Positions 17,499 to 26,720 of a stretch of DNA of 58,662 nucleotides are shown piece after piece. Below the pieces are notes generated by a model. That model was not told the DNA's origin. It ran no database searches and saw nothing but the letters and a program-made list of their open reading frames with translations. Positions within the stretch are counted from its first letter, which is position 1. Every line of letters begins with the position of its first letter. Position numbers and translations under genes: made by a program. Source of the stretch: Mesorhizobium sp. (GTDB taxonomy: Bacteria > Pseudomonadota > Alphaproteobacteria > Rhizobiales > Rhizobiaceae); NCBI RefSeq assembly GCF_005063415.1, contig NZ_SUEG01000016.1:1-58662 (forward strand), read 5' to 3'.

Positions 17499-20400
17499 GA
17501 GAATTTCTTGAACATCTGGAGATTGTAAGGGTTTTCGACGCTCGCGGCCTTGAGCTCAAAGTCGGCGTACATGCCTTGCGTGCCCAGTCGCAGGCTGTAG
17601 ACGTCCGACAGCGAGGTGCCGGTGAACCGACCGCTGCGCAACATTCTCAGCCACGCCCAGCTGCCGGTCTCGTTGAGCAAGATTTCGGGCGAGCCATCGA
17701 TCGGCTGGAAGGCAAGCGAGATGACCCCTGTGCCGTCCTTGCCGGGCCACGTCATCGGCTGCGGCCTCGTTGCATTGTTATAATAGACGAGGTTCTGGCC
17801 ATCGAGGTTGAGCGTCACGCGCGCGACATTGGGCGACAGGTCCTTCGGTTCGAGCGTGAAGCTCATCAGCGGGCCTGTACCGCCGGGAAAGAGATCATCG
17901 CGGATCCGCCTTGCCTGTTCGAACGCGGCCAGTGCCGAAGGATCAAGGCCGAAATCGGCGCGCCATTTCCATGGCTGCGCTGACGTGTCGACATAGCTGA
18001 TCAGATGGTCGTTGATGAAGGTGTCGATCAGCCCTGCCGGTCCGAACAGACGGGCGAAGTCGCGGACATTGACGTCGACGGCGCTGTCAGGGCTGAAAGG
18101 ATAGCGGTTGTTGAGTGCTGCCTGGCAGAACGGCAGGATGTCGGCTCGCCAGATGGCGTTGAGCTCCGAGGTGACCGCCTTCTGCGTCAGGCCGCTAGTA
18201 TCGCCGGCAATACCGCCCAACCAGTCGTCGATCGGATCGGGCAGGATCTGCGCCTGCCTGGCAACCGCTCCAGTCAGTTCGGCGAGGCCGCCCTGCTTTT
18301 TGATGGCGTCCTGAGGATCGGGATTGGCCGTCACCGTCTGCAGCACGTTGGACAGTGCGGTCAGCGCGACAATGGCGGCGTCGAGCGCCGGTGGCTGGCC
18401 GTCGACCTCGGCGATGGCACCCTTGAGCGGCTTGAAATGCTCGGCCACCAGACTGCCGGTAAGATCCACCTCGTCGGCGGAGCCCGCACGCGGCAAAAGC
18501 TTTGCTCCGGTTTTTACGATCTTGCCAAGCTTGCCTAGCTTGCCAAGCAGTTTCGAGCCACCTGCCGCCGCTGCCTTGTCGTTTGCCGGCGCTTCATCGG
18601 ATCGCGTAAGCTCGGTCTCCTGGACCACCGCGGTGACCAGGCGCTTCAGCGCGGAGTCGGCACTTGAAAGATCCTTGAGGTTCTCACTGGCGACGTTGAG
18701 GTCGGTCAATGGCGCCAGCCTCATGTCGCGCAGGAAGCTGTCCCATTGCGCGATGTAGTCGTCGTAATAGAGCTTCAGAATATCCTCTGACAGCGCTGAA
18801 ACCGAGGTTTCGGAATTTTCCGAGCAACCGCCGGCGAACACCGCCCGGTCGAGTGCTGCTTGGGCGGCGACATCCTCGACCCGGTCGAGAATGGCGTCAT
18901 GGAAGCCGGCATAGGTAAACGCTCCCGAAATGCCGACCCGAAGCGTCTTGTCGGAACGCCGCGCAAAGACCTTGGCGCCGTTGGGACCTGCGAAGTTAGC
19001 AGGAATCCATTCCTTGAGCGCAGCCACCGCCGGGTCCGCCAGCAATTGCTTATAGGCACGCGCCGGCAAGGAAATCGTACAGACGGTTTTCAGTGCCTCT
19101 GCAACCAATGCCTGGTCCGGGGCGATATAACTGGCGTCAACCGCCATGCGACGGATCGCGGCAAGCTGGTGCTCTTCGGCGTCGGCTGTCGGAAAGGGGG
19201 CAGCCGCGGCGAATTCGGGCAGCCTGTTCACCCACCAGTCCTGGGCAAAGTCCGGATCCATCTGAGAAAGGCCGGTCATCATGCGATAGGTCTTCAGCGC
19301 GCCAAGCATGAAGTCCGGATCGCGGATCTGCCGCCACATCGTCGCCTCGAGCAGCGCCACCATGTGCGGCTCGAGAACGTTGCGCAAAGCATGGTCGTAA
19401 GTGTCGGTCTGTGCCCGCACCAGTTCCGCCGAGGCTGATGGCCCCAGCAAATCCTGTGCTGCGCCAGGCGGCGGGGTACGGGCATTTGCGACCTCATCCA
19501 TCGCACTGAGGGCGCCATCGATCGCGGGCTGTTCTACGGATGCCGGGTTTGCCGCGGCCGAGGTCAGTGGCGTTTGCAGCGCCTCGAACTGGCTTGCCTG
19601 GGCCGTGATTGCGTTGCGGTTGTCGTAATAGGACCAGGTGAACAGCCCGCTGACCAGTAGGGCGGCTGCGACACATGCGGCGGCCGCGCCACGCCAGATC
19701 CAGGCGCGGCGGCGTTGCGCCAGCGGATCGAAGGTGCCGAGGCCGGCTTCCTTGAAGATGACTTCTGTAAGCAGGTTCTTTAGGAAGAAGCTGCGTTTTT
19801 CGACACGCGGCGCGGCCAACGCCCGGCGCGGCGGAAGACCGAAGGAGGCAGACAGCGCCGCGGTCAGCCGGTCGATGGGCGCCCCTTCCTGGGTCGCCGA
19901 TGTCAGATAAAGGCCACGCAGCCAGGCGGCCTCCTCATACCGGCTTTCGCCGAACATCGCCTCGATCAGAACCTGGATCGGCTCGGACAGGCTGGCGAGT
20001 TGGGCGGGAAACCTGAAGATTTCGGCGCGGGCAGCAAGCTTGTCTTCGTCCTCCAGCCGGGGCACCAGCCGCCGCTCGAGCTCGGTTGCTAACGTCGCGA
20101 TTTCCCGCTCGATAGTCTTTGCATCGACATGCGCATCGAGTGCGAACGTGGTCCCCCAGACCTGCTCGCGCGCAGCCGTCGACAAACCGCCGAAGAAAGC
20201 CTCGAACCCCTTGATCAGGTCGGCTTTGGTCAGCATCAGATAGACGGGAAGGCGGATTTCGAGGCGATCGTTGAGTTCGGCCAGCCGACGGCGGATCTTG
20301 CGGCCATGCGCCTTGATCGCTTCGTCGCCCTCCGAAAGCACATCGATCGAAAGCGCGACGATCACACCATTGAGCGCGCGACGGCCCCGGTGCTTCTTCA

Positions 20401-21016
20401 AAAGGTCGAGGAAGCCCAGCCACTCCACCGCGTCGACGTCGGGTTGGCTCTCCTGTTGGACATAGCGACCCGCGGTGTCGATCAGAACGGCGCTCTCCGA
20501 AAAGAACCAGTCGCAATTGCGCGTGCCGCCGACCCCTTGCAGGTCGTCGGTCAGGTCGATCGGAAAGTTCAACCCCGACTGCCGCAAGGCTGTGGTCTTG
20601 CCGGTGGCCGGCGGCCCGACGATCACGTACCAGGGCATCTCGCGCAGGAACTTGCGACCGCCCAGTTTGCGGCGCTTCAACTCGGCCATGACCTCGCCGA
20701 ACTTAGCTCCGACGGCAGCAACATTCTCTTCGCCGGGGCTGAGTGGCTTCTCTACGGCCGGCGCGGCGATTTCGGCGACGAACATCCGGTTGGCACGGAT
20801 CGCCCGACGCTGGGCAACGATCAGCCAGATCAGCCAGAAGATGACCAGCAGCGCGATGATGACGATGCGCACATTGTCCGAGGCGAAAGGGTCGTAGGGT
20901 CCGACCCTGACGATCGGCCCGAATACCCAGATCACCAAGGAAAGCAGCGTGATGCCAATCAGTGTCCACAGCCAGCGCGATGTCAGGACCGCCCAGAGGA
21001 AGCGCAGGATGAACAT
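17480..21016 (-). CDS. tssM: TssM (IcmF family) inner-membrane protein, main-operon copy
   Basis: A 1178-residue TssM with two N-terminal membrane helices (about 12-35 and 50-68), Walker A GPPATGKT (134-141), a Walker B region ending LIDTAGRY, a third membrane helix (about 425-445) and a large periplasmic domain ending in FKKFSCPPQI. It starts 1 bp after the tssL stop. The paralogue at 2858-6421 has the same architecture and similar length but clearly different sequence outside the GTPase motifs, so the duplication is old or one copy was acquired separately. This copy is embedded in the complete tssA-to-tagF operon. Confidence 0.95.
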   Translation of the reverse strand: MFILRFLWAVLTSRWLWTLIGITLLSLVIWVFGPIVRVGPYDPFASDNVRIVIIALLVIFWLIWLIVAQRRAIRANRMFVAEIAAPAVEKPLSPGEENVAAVGAKFGEVMAELKRRKLGGRKFLREMPWYVIVGPPATGKTTALRQSGLNFPIDLTDDLQGVGGTRNCDWFFSESAVLIDTAGRYVQQESQPDVDAVEWLGFLDLLKKHRGRRALNGVIVALSIDVLSEGDEAIKAHGRKIRRRLAELNDRLEIRLPVYLMLTKADLIKGFEAFFGGLSTAAREQVWGTTFALDAHVDAKTIEREIATLATELERRLVPRLEDEDKLAARAEIFRFPAQLASLSEPIQVLIEAMFGESRYEEAAWLRGLYLTSATQEGAPIDRLTAALSASFGLPPRRALAAPRVEKRSFFLKNLLTEVIFKEAGLGTFDPLAQRRRAWIWRGAAAACVAAALLVSGLFTWSYYDNRNAITAQASQFEALQTPLTSAAANPASVEQPAIDGALSAMDEVANARTPPPGAAQDLLGPSASAELVRAQTDTYDHALRNVLEPHMVALLEATMWRQIRDPDFMLGALKTYRMMTGLSQMDPDFAQDWWVNRLPEFAAAAPFPTADAEEHQLAAIRRMAVDASYIAPDQALVAEALKTVCTISLPARAYKQLLADPAVAALKEWIPANFAGPNGAKVFARRSDKTLRVGISGAFTYAGFHDAILDRVEDVAAQAALDRAVFAGGCSENSETSVSALSEDILKLYYDDYIAQWDSFLRDMRLAPLTDLNVASENLKDLSSADSALKRLVTAVVQETELTRSDEAPANDKAAAAGGSKLLGKLGKLGKIVKTGAKLLPRAGSADEVDLTGSLVAEHFKPLKGAIAEVDGQPPALDAAIVALTALSNVLQTVTANPDPQDAIKKQGGLAELTGAVARQAQILPDPIDDWLGGIAGDTSGLTQKAVTSELNAIWRADILPFCQAALNNRYPFSPDSAVDVNVRDFARLFGPAGLIDTFINDHLISYVDTSAQPWKWRADFGLDPSALAAFEQARRIRDDLFPGGTGPLMSFTLEPKDLSPNVARVTLNLDGQNLVYYNNATRPQPMTWPGKDGTGVISLAFQPIDGSPEILLNETGSWAWLRMLRSGRFTGTSLSDVYSLRLGTQGMYADFELKAASVENPYNLQMFKKFSCPPQI

Positions 21017-21017
21017 C

Positions 21018-22340
21018 TCACAGCCTCTTTTCGACCAGCACCTCTACGCGCCGGTTCAGGGCCCGGCCCTCGCGCGTGCCGTCGTCGGCCACTGGATCCG
21101 TGGCTGCCCGGCCTTCGGAATGGACGCGTTCCTGCGGCACTCCGCTTTGTACCAGCATGTCGGCAATGGTCTGGGCGCGAGCCTCTGACAGTCGCTGGTT
21201 GGTCGACAGCGGATTGGTTCTCTGCAAAGGAACGCTGTCCGTATGTCCGACCACAGTGATGTTGCCGATCAGGTCACGATTGGCGAGGATCACCTTGGCG
21301 ATCGAGCCGATCAGCGGCTCGAATCCTTCCGTCAGTGTTGGCCGCGACGACTGGAACAGTTCGGGGTTGGAGGCCTGGATGACCAGCTTGGCCAGTGAAA
21401 CGCTCTCGGTGCCGCTGAGAGCCGATCTCAGATTGCCCGGCGCCCCGGCCTCAAATTCGGGCAGCAGTGCAAAATCCACAGTCTCCGGCGGCGGGACATC
21501 GACCGTTGGCGACACGCGGCTGATGTCGCCACGGGTCGGCGGCGGCATGGCGCGGACCAGCGCTGAAAGCTCCACCGCCTGGCTGCTTAGTCCCATCGAG
21601 AGCCCGACATAGGTCGCGGTGGCGATGACCGCCGCGGCCAGGGCCATCACCCAGATCGGAACGATGAAGCGCTGCGGCTCGTCGGATGCGATGACGCCTT
21701 TCCAGTTCGGCGACAGCGGCGCATTCTCGGCGTCGGCATCGCGCAGGAAACGTGCCGCGGCCACCCGAACGGCATTGAGCGAGCGATCGCCCGACCGGCC
21801 GGGCACGCGATACTTGCCGCGAAAACCCAGTGCCAGGCAATCATACTGGAGTTCCAGCAATTCGCGATCTCGGTTCGGATGGCGTTCCAGTTCGTCGAGC
21901 CGTGTGAAGAACTGCGTGCCGGCGTCGACATCGCCGCGCAACATGACCACAAGCGGCTGACGCGGCCACGCGCTGGCCCCGCCCCAGGGCGTGTTCAGGG
22001 CCAGATCGTCGAGCAAGGCCGCCACCACCCAGGCTGCCTGATCGGCCCGCTCCATCGACGATCCCGCCGCCATTGCCGTGTCGCGTGCCCGAACCAGTTC
22101 TTCGAGCAGCCGAGTGCGTAACACTTCCGGATTCTCCGGTGGCAGCGCGCTTTCAAGCTCAGGCGCAAACTCGAGCAGGGGCGCGAAGGCGTTGACAAGG
22201 CCGTTCGGGTGGGTGCGCGAGCGTTTTACTGGCCCGCCTGGCAAGGATGCCGCCATCGGCCGCGGCATCGGCGTGCCGGTCAGCCTAATGCGAGTGCGTT
22301 CGCGATCCTCCGACAGTCCGAAAGGATCATCCCGGCTCAT
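21018..22340 (-). CDS. tssL: TssL (DotU family) with C-terminal OmpA-like domain, main-operon copy
   Basis: A 440-residue TssL. The N-terminus MSRDDPFGL is followed by Thr16 in ERTRIRL, then a DotU domain (about 50-220), one membrane helix (about 230-252) and an OmpA-like periplasmic domain with VVGHTDSVPL and GRALNRRVEVLV. It joins TssM and TssJ in the membrane complex, and the OmpA part should hold peptidoglycan. Thr16 is a candidate PpkA target recognised by Fha, by analogy with Agrobacterium TssL Thr14. The start is 4 bp after the tssK stop. Confidence 0.95.
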   Translation of the reverse strand: MSRDDPFGLSEDRERTRIRLTGTPMPRPMAASLPGGPVKRSRTHPNGLVNAFAPLLEFAPELESALPPENPEVLRTRLLEELVRARDTAMAAGSSMERADQAAWVVAALLDDLALNTPWGGASAWPRQPLVVMLRGDVDAGTQFFTRLDELERHPNRDRELLELQYDCLALGFRGKYRVPGRSGDRSLNAVRVAAARFLRDADAENAPLSPNWKGVIASDEPQRFIVPIWVMALAAAVIATATYVGLSMGLSSQAVELSALVRAMPPPTRGDISRVSPTVDVPPPETVDFALLPEFEAGAPGNLRSALSGTESVSLAKLVIQASNPELFQSSRPTLTEGFEPLIGSIAKVILANRDLIGNITVVGHTDSVPLQRTNPLSTNQRLSEARAQTIADMLVQSGVPQERVHSEGRAATDPVADDGTREGRALNRRVEVLVEKRL

Positions 22341-22344
22341 GGTT

Positions 22345-23679
22345 TCACCTGTTCACCGAATAGCAGTCCACCTGCGGTTCGCTCGGCAGTACACCCGAAA
22401 CGCCAATGACGAAGCCTGGAGCACCGAGAAGCGATGCCCAGTGCTCGCTTTTCTGGTCGAGCTCAAGGCACAGCCGATCGCCGTCGTAAGGAATCTCGCG
22501 GGGTTGCGAATGAAGCGGTTTCAGCGGGATGCCGGGCAGGCGGGACTTCCACAGGCCCTCGAACTCATCCGCCGAGCCCACGGTCGCCTGGTTGACGAAT
22601 ATCTTGCGTAGCGCGTCCTCCGACAGTTCCGAACCGACCCGGATGACGATCCGGCTGGCCACCAGCAGCTTCGGATTGTCGATGCGGATTTTCCAAACAT
22701 TGGTCGAATGGCGCATGACGGGCAGCGCGCGCGATTTCGGCTCGATGTAGCGCAGGCTCAGGATCAGTGAGCGCAATGCATCCGCCAGCGCCGAAAACGG
22801 TGGGCCGGGCGCTATGTGATCGTAAGCCGGCAGCTCGCCCAGTCGCCGCGCGCTTGAGCCGTAGGTCGCCATCGAACCGGCAAGCCCGGCCAGTTCCAGG
22901 TAAAGTTCGGCCGGATGGAAAACATCCTGCGCCAGTATATGGGCCAGTCGCGGACGCGCCGCGTTGGCGAGGTTGAGCATCAACAGGTCTTCGACGCTGC
23001 GCCCTGGCCCGCCCATGACCATCTTGCCATGCGCCTCGGCGATTTGGTCAAGGCCTGTGACGACTTCCAGAAGCAATTGCCGGTACCAGGCCACTGCACC
23101 AGTAACCAGGGCTGGTGGCAGGAATGTCTCGTCCAGCGAAACGCCGCCATCGGCACGAACCCCTTTGATGTCGGCTATCGGCAGGGCGGTATAGCCGCCG
23201 ACCGATTTGCCGGGTGCAAGCAACAGCGATTGCGGCCGGGCGATTTCGATTTCTTCGGGGTCTGAACCGCCCTGGACGGCATCGCGCACCGAAACAATCC
23301 GTCCATGATAGCGCGCACCGCTGGGTGGCGCGTGCGCCGGATCGAAGCCGACGCCGCCGGTCGGCTCGAGCGGCAAGGCGACCAGCACCGGGCCGGCGCC
23401 TGTATCCGGGGTGACCGGCAGCGGACGCGGCGCGTCCATCAGATCCGGAATGGAGAAGGGGGTTCCGTCCGGGAAAATGCCTCTTGCAGACAGTATCGAG
23501 ATCTGGCCGGCATCGAGCAATGCCTTATCCAGGGTCAATTGCTGAAAGCCGAACGTATGCAGCTGGCCGGCCTGCAACGCGCCGCGCACAGTCGCCTCGA
23601 AGAAACGATCCTGCTGCTGGAAATGCTGGGTCCGCAGAAAAAGGCCCTCGGACCACAGCACCCTGTTTGCATCGCTCAT
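22345..23679 (-). CDS. tssK: TssK baseplate protein
   Basis: A 444-residue TssK (ImpJ/VasE family). The N-terminus VLWSEGLFLRTQHFQQQDRF is the standard opening of the family. TssK is a cytoplasmic trimer linking the TssEFG baseplate to the TssLM membrane complex. It lies between tssJ (39-bp gap) and tssL (4-bp gap). Only one tssK is present although there are two TssL-TssM pairs, so it may have to dock to both. Length is normal. Confidence 0.95.
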   Translation of the reverse strand: MSDANRVLWSEGLFLRTQHFQQQDRFFEATVRGALQAGQLHTFGFQQLTLDKALLDAGQISILSARGIFPDGTPFSIPDLMDAPRPLPVTPDTGAGPVLVALPLEPTGGVGFDPAHAPPSGARYHGRIVSVRDAVQGGSDPEEIEIARPQSLLLAPGKSVGGYTALPIADIKGVRADGGVSLDETFLPPALVTGAVAWYRQLLLEVVTGLDQIAEAHGKMVMGGPGRSVEDLLMLNLANAARPRLAHILAQDVFHPAELYLELAGLAGSMATYGSSARRLGELPAYDHIAPGPPFSALADALRSLILSLRYIEPKSRALPVMRHSTNVWKIRIDNPKLLVASRIVIRVGSELSEDALRKIFVNQATVGSADEFEGLWKSRLPGIPLKPLHSQPREIPYDGDRLCLELDQKSEHWASLLGAPGFVIGVSGVLPSEPQVDCYSVNR

Positions 23680-23718
23680 CCGGCTTCTCTCTGCATCGAA
23701 CTCCCCTTGCCTTGGCCG

Positions 23719-24174
23719 TCAGGCGGAAATGCCGCCGCTGCCGAGTGTGACATTGATCGTAAAGTTTGATCCGGGCGAAACCGATTTGGTGGTCCGCCAG
23801 TTTCGCCCTCCAGGCTCACGGATGAGTGCAACGAAGCCCAGGGCCGTCGCATCCGGTTCAACCGTAATGGTCTTGGTCGCGGTTTTTCCAGGCCCGACGG
23901 CAATCTGATCGGATCCGATGAGATCGCCTGCCAGTGCCGAGCCGGCATCCCCCTGCAAGGCAAAGTAGTCGGCGGAATTGAACTTACCGGTGCTGCGCAG
24001 CCGCATGACCAGCACCGTCACTGGCCGGTCGCCGCCGCCTGGTCCAGGGTTCATGCCGGCCGCCCCTGACAGCTTCACCGTGATGACCGACGGTTTTGGC
24101 GGCCCGGCGCTTTGACAGGCCGTAAGCAGCCCGGTCGCACCCAAGGCAACGATAAATCCGCGTCGATCGATCAT
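23719..24174 (-). CDS. tssJ: TssJ outer-membrane lipoprotein
   Basis: A 151-residue TssJ. The signal peptide ends in the lipobox LLTAC with Cys20 as the lipidation site. The N-terminus carries DRRGF, which resembles a twin-arginine motif. The mature part is a small beta-sandwich (TVKLSGAAGMNPGP, then VLVMRLRSTGKFNSADYF). TssJ anchors TssM at the outer membrane. It is the only tssJ in the window, against two TssM proteins. It starts 3 bp after the tagH stop. Confidence 0.93.
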   Translation of the reverse strand: MIDRRGFIVALGATGLLTACQSAGPPKPSVITVKLSGAAGMNPGPGGGDRPVTVLVMRLRSTGKFNSADYFALQGDAGSALAGDLIGSDQIAVGPGKTATKTITVEPDATALGFVALIREPGGRNWRTTKSVSPGSNFTINVTLGSGGISA

Positions 24175-24177
24175 GTC

Positions 24178-25656
24178 TTACTCCTCCTCATATGCATCAC
24201 GAAAATCGGCACCTATTTCGCCGAGAAAGCTCTTTTCCGCGCTCTCGGCGATTTCACGATGGCGTTTCTGGTAGAGCTCCCACAGCTTGGCGCCGCGCCC
24301 GCCTGACAACAGCGTGCCGATCGCGGAACTCGATTTCAGCTCTTCTTCGATGGCTGCCGGCTCAAAACGGTCGACCATCCGCCGCAAGGCGGCCTGCACG
24401 CCGCGCCAGGCGCGCACGTGATGTTGTGCGAGGTCGCGAACCGCATCCGCGATAGCCGCTTCGCCGGCGAGAAATCCGGGGCTGCGTTCGGCAATAAGCG
24501 TCACGATTGCGTCGTCGACCGTCGGCAGAAACTTGAGTGGATTGACTTCGGAGGCTCCGACCATTGTCTGGGCAACGCGGGCATTTCCCTTTTCTTCGGC
24601 ACGCTTGCGCAGCAGCTGCATCAATCCTTCCATCATAAGCCGATATTCGCGGCCGAACTTCTCCATCTCGGCGACGGCGTCGCGCCCGGGAAAATCGGCT
24701 TCCGCGATGCCCATGCCGCGCAGGAATGCGGTGCGAAGCGCCATGTCGGCGTGCTGCCTCGCAGGCGGCTGGCGGGCAGGGCTGGCGGCTGCGCCTGCCC
24801 GCATTGGGGGAGGGGCATCTGCCGCTTGCACGGGCAGGTCCCAGGGATTGGCCGCTTGCAGTGGCTGGGCGTCGCGCTCGCGCTGACCGGTCGAGCCCGC
24901 ATCGCGTCCTGGGCTGGGCGCCGCGGCAGGCCCAAAACCGAAATCGTCATTGAATTCCGGCATCTTTGCTGTCGCGGGCTCCGTTGCGCCGTTCGGGGAC
25001 GACATAGGGTCGAGGCCGAATGGGTCCGCGCGGCTGGGTGTGCTGTCTGGTTCCAGGTAGGCGTCGGCGCTTTTTGACAGGGGCGTTGAAACCGGATCGA
25101 GGCTGAACGGGTCGTCGAAAGCAGGCGAGCTTCGCTGTCTGGAATTGGCGCGTTCGAACGCACCCGGGATCGGCTGCTCGAACGGGTTCGGCAGCTCGGC
25201 TGGACGTGGCCGCTGCGGCTCTTCTTCCACGGTGGCTGAAAAGAAATCGTCACGGCCGATGCTGACCGGCGCCCGAGACGCCGGCGGCGAGCGCTCCGGA
25301 ACTGGCCCTGCGGCTGCTGCTGCTGTGGCTTGGGCGCTCGACGTCTGCAGATCGACATACACGATGTAATCGCCCAGTCTCAGCCGCATGCCATTGCGAA
25401 GACGCGCCGACTTGCCGGCGCCGAGCGGGCTGTCGGAGTCGTCTATGAACAATCCGCTGCTCGACGTATCAGTGACGAAATATCCATCGCGCCCACCAGT
25501 GATCCTGCAATGGGCGCGTGAAACGAACATGTCGGGATCGTCGATCTGCCAGCCGGCATCCGCGCTGCGGCCGATCACCAGTTCCCCCTCGTCAAGCCGG
25601 GTCTGCCGTACCGCCTGGGTGCGTGGCCCTTGCTCCAGCGTCAGCAGCAGACTCAT
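24178..25656 (-). CDS. tagH: FHA-domain T6SS protein (TagH/Fha), main-operon copy
   Basis: A 492-residue protein. The N-terminal FHA domain (about 25-102) has GR (29-30) and SRAH (46-49), but the usual NGT turn reads SSSGLF (65-70). A long Pro/Ala/Ser linker (about 103-290) contains two repeats, DDPFSLDP (181-188) and DPFGLDP (211-217), sharing the DPFGL core with the N-terminus of TssL. The C-terminal T6SS-associated FHA family domain follows (about 310-485). The start overlaps the tssG stop (ATGA). It probably recruits phosphorylated TssL. The altered binding turn makes me less sure that phosphothreonine binding is canonical. Confidence 0.9.
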   Translation of the reverse strand: MSLLLTLEQGPRTQAVRQTRLDEGELVIGRSADAGWQIDDPDMFVSRAHCRITGGRDGYFVTDTSSSGLFIDDSDSPLGAGKSARLRNGMRLRLGDYIVYVDLQTSSAQATAAAAAGPVPERSPPASRAPVSIGRDDFFSATVEEEPQRPRPAELPNPFEQPIPGAFERANSRQRSSPAFDDPFSLDPVSTPLSKSADAYLEPDSTPSRADPFGLDPMSSPNGATEPATAKMPEFNDDFGFGPAAAPSPGRDAGSTGQRERDAQPLQAANPWDLPVQAADAPPPMRAGAAASPARQPPARQHADMALRTAFLRGMGIAEADFPGRDAVAEMEKFGREYRLMMEGLMQLLRKRAEEKGNARVAQTMVGASEVNPLKFLPTVDDAIVTLIAERSPGFLAGEAAIADAVRDLAQHHVRAWRGVQAALRRMVDRFEPAAIEEELKSSSAIGTLLSGGRGAKLWELYQKRHREIAESAEKSFLGEIGADFRDAYEEE

Positions 25657-26720
25657 GCCGCGACCTCCGCCCCTTCCTGCCGCCAGCCGACTAATGTCCG
25701 CAGCCGCATGTCGTCAGCATCGCCCCTTTCAGCGGGCCGCGCAAGCCACGCGGTCCGGGCGAGTTGCACGGTTCCAATACGCGGCGGCGGAACGGCATCG
25801 CGCGCCAGCACGATGCGCAGATCGACGTCGAGCGATTCGCCGACCATGTCGCTAACGGCCTGCTTGAACAATTTGAGGCGCTGACCACCCGGCAGGAACG
25901 CCTTGAAGTCTTCATAGCCCAGCGGGCCGACGCGGAGCTCGATCCTGCTTTGACGGTTGAAGACACGCGGACCGATCGTCGCTCCCCGACCGAGCCCTGC
26001 GTAGGCTTTGCCAAGGCGGGTCTGGAGCGCGGCTGGTATGGTCATCCAGGCAGCGATGAACTCCCTGATCTGGACCGGCACCTTGAACGCCTCAGCCAGG
26101 AACAGCGTCAGCCGCTCGGGGCCGTCGACCTGATTGGCAAGCGAAGCGGCCTGGCGCAGCTTAACGGCGTCCAGTTCGGGGTTGTGGGTGCCGGGAAGCC
26201 CTATTCCCGCCATGGCTTCAAGCATGGCGCGAACGCGCCCACCTACCGGGCGCTCGACCTGAACCGCCGGATGCGCATCCGCCCACGCCCTGTAATACAG
26301 CCCAATCATGCGGTTCTGAAGAATGTTGACGAAGTCCATGAAGGTCGTGTCGCTGGTCTGCTGCGCTTCGGCGCCGGTGAACCAGCGTTGCGACAGGCGA
26401 TCGAGCACCCAGCGCGTCAAATGCAGGGGCATCGGACCTTCAGGTCCCATCAGACCAATGTTTGCGACCGTAACCCGAGCGGGCGCTTTGTCAGTCGCTT
26501 CGCGGAATTCTGCCAAATCCTTGGCGGAAAAGCTGAGACGAACATGCTGCCCGAGCCGCGAGGGTTCGCGCTCCGGCGGGCCTGAATAGCCGAACAACCC
26601 GCCTCTTCGTTCGAGTCGGCGCAACAGCTCGAAGAAGTCGAACGCATCCGACAGCTCTTCGGGCTGGTGCAGGCCAGGCTTGTCTAGATCAGGTAGCGAT
26701 TGCCGGGCGTCATCGGCCAT
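25653..26720 (-). CDS. tssG: TssG baseplate protein
   Basis: A 355-residue TssG (ImpH/VasB). ATG 26720 follows GGAGGATGTGCC and overlaps the end of tssF by 37 nt. The longer reading from 26891 lacks family similarity in its first 57 residues. Typical features are FDFFELLRRLER near the N-terminus and the GPEGPMPLHLT loop. It forms the baseplate wedge with TssE and TssF. It is coupled to tagH by an ATGA overlap. Confidence 0.94.
   Translation of the reverse strand: MADDARQSLPDLDKPGLHQPEELSDAFDFFELLRRLERRGGLFGYSGPPEREPSRLGQHVRLSFSAKDLAEFREATDKAPARVTVANIGLMGPEGPMPLHLTRWVLDRLSQRWFTGAEAQQTSDTTFMDFVNILQNRMIGLYYRAWADAHPAVQVERPVGGRVRAMLEAMAGIGLPGTHNPELDAVKLRQAASLANQVDGPERLTLFLAEAFKVPVQIREFIAAWMTIPAALQTRLGKAYAGLGRGATIGPRVFNRQSRIELRVGPLGYEDFKAFLPGGQRLKLFKQAVSDMVGESLDVDLRIVLARDAVPPPRIGTVQLARTAWLARPAERGDADDMRLRTLVGWRQEGAEVAA

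Noticed and set aside
15853..17559. A 568-residue protein covering DUF2169 and its upstream region
   Set aside because: The first 200 residues are an out-of-frame shadow of tagF. The DUF2169 family starts at ATG 16956, next to the tagF stop.
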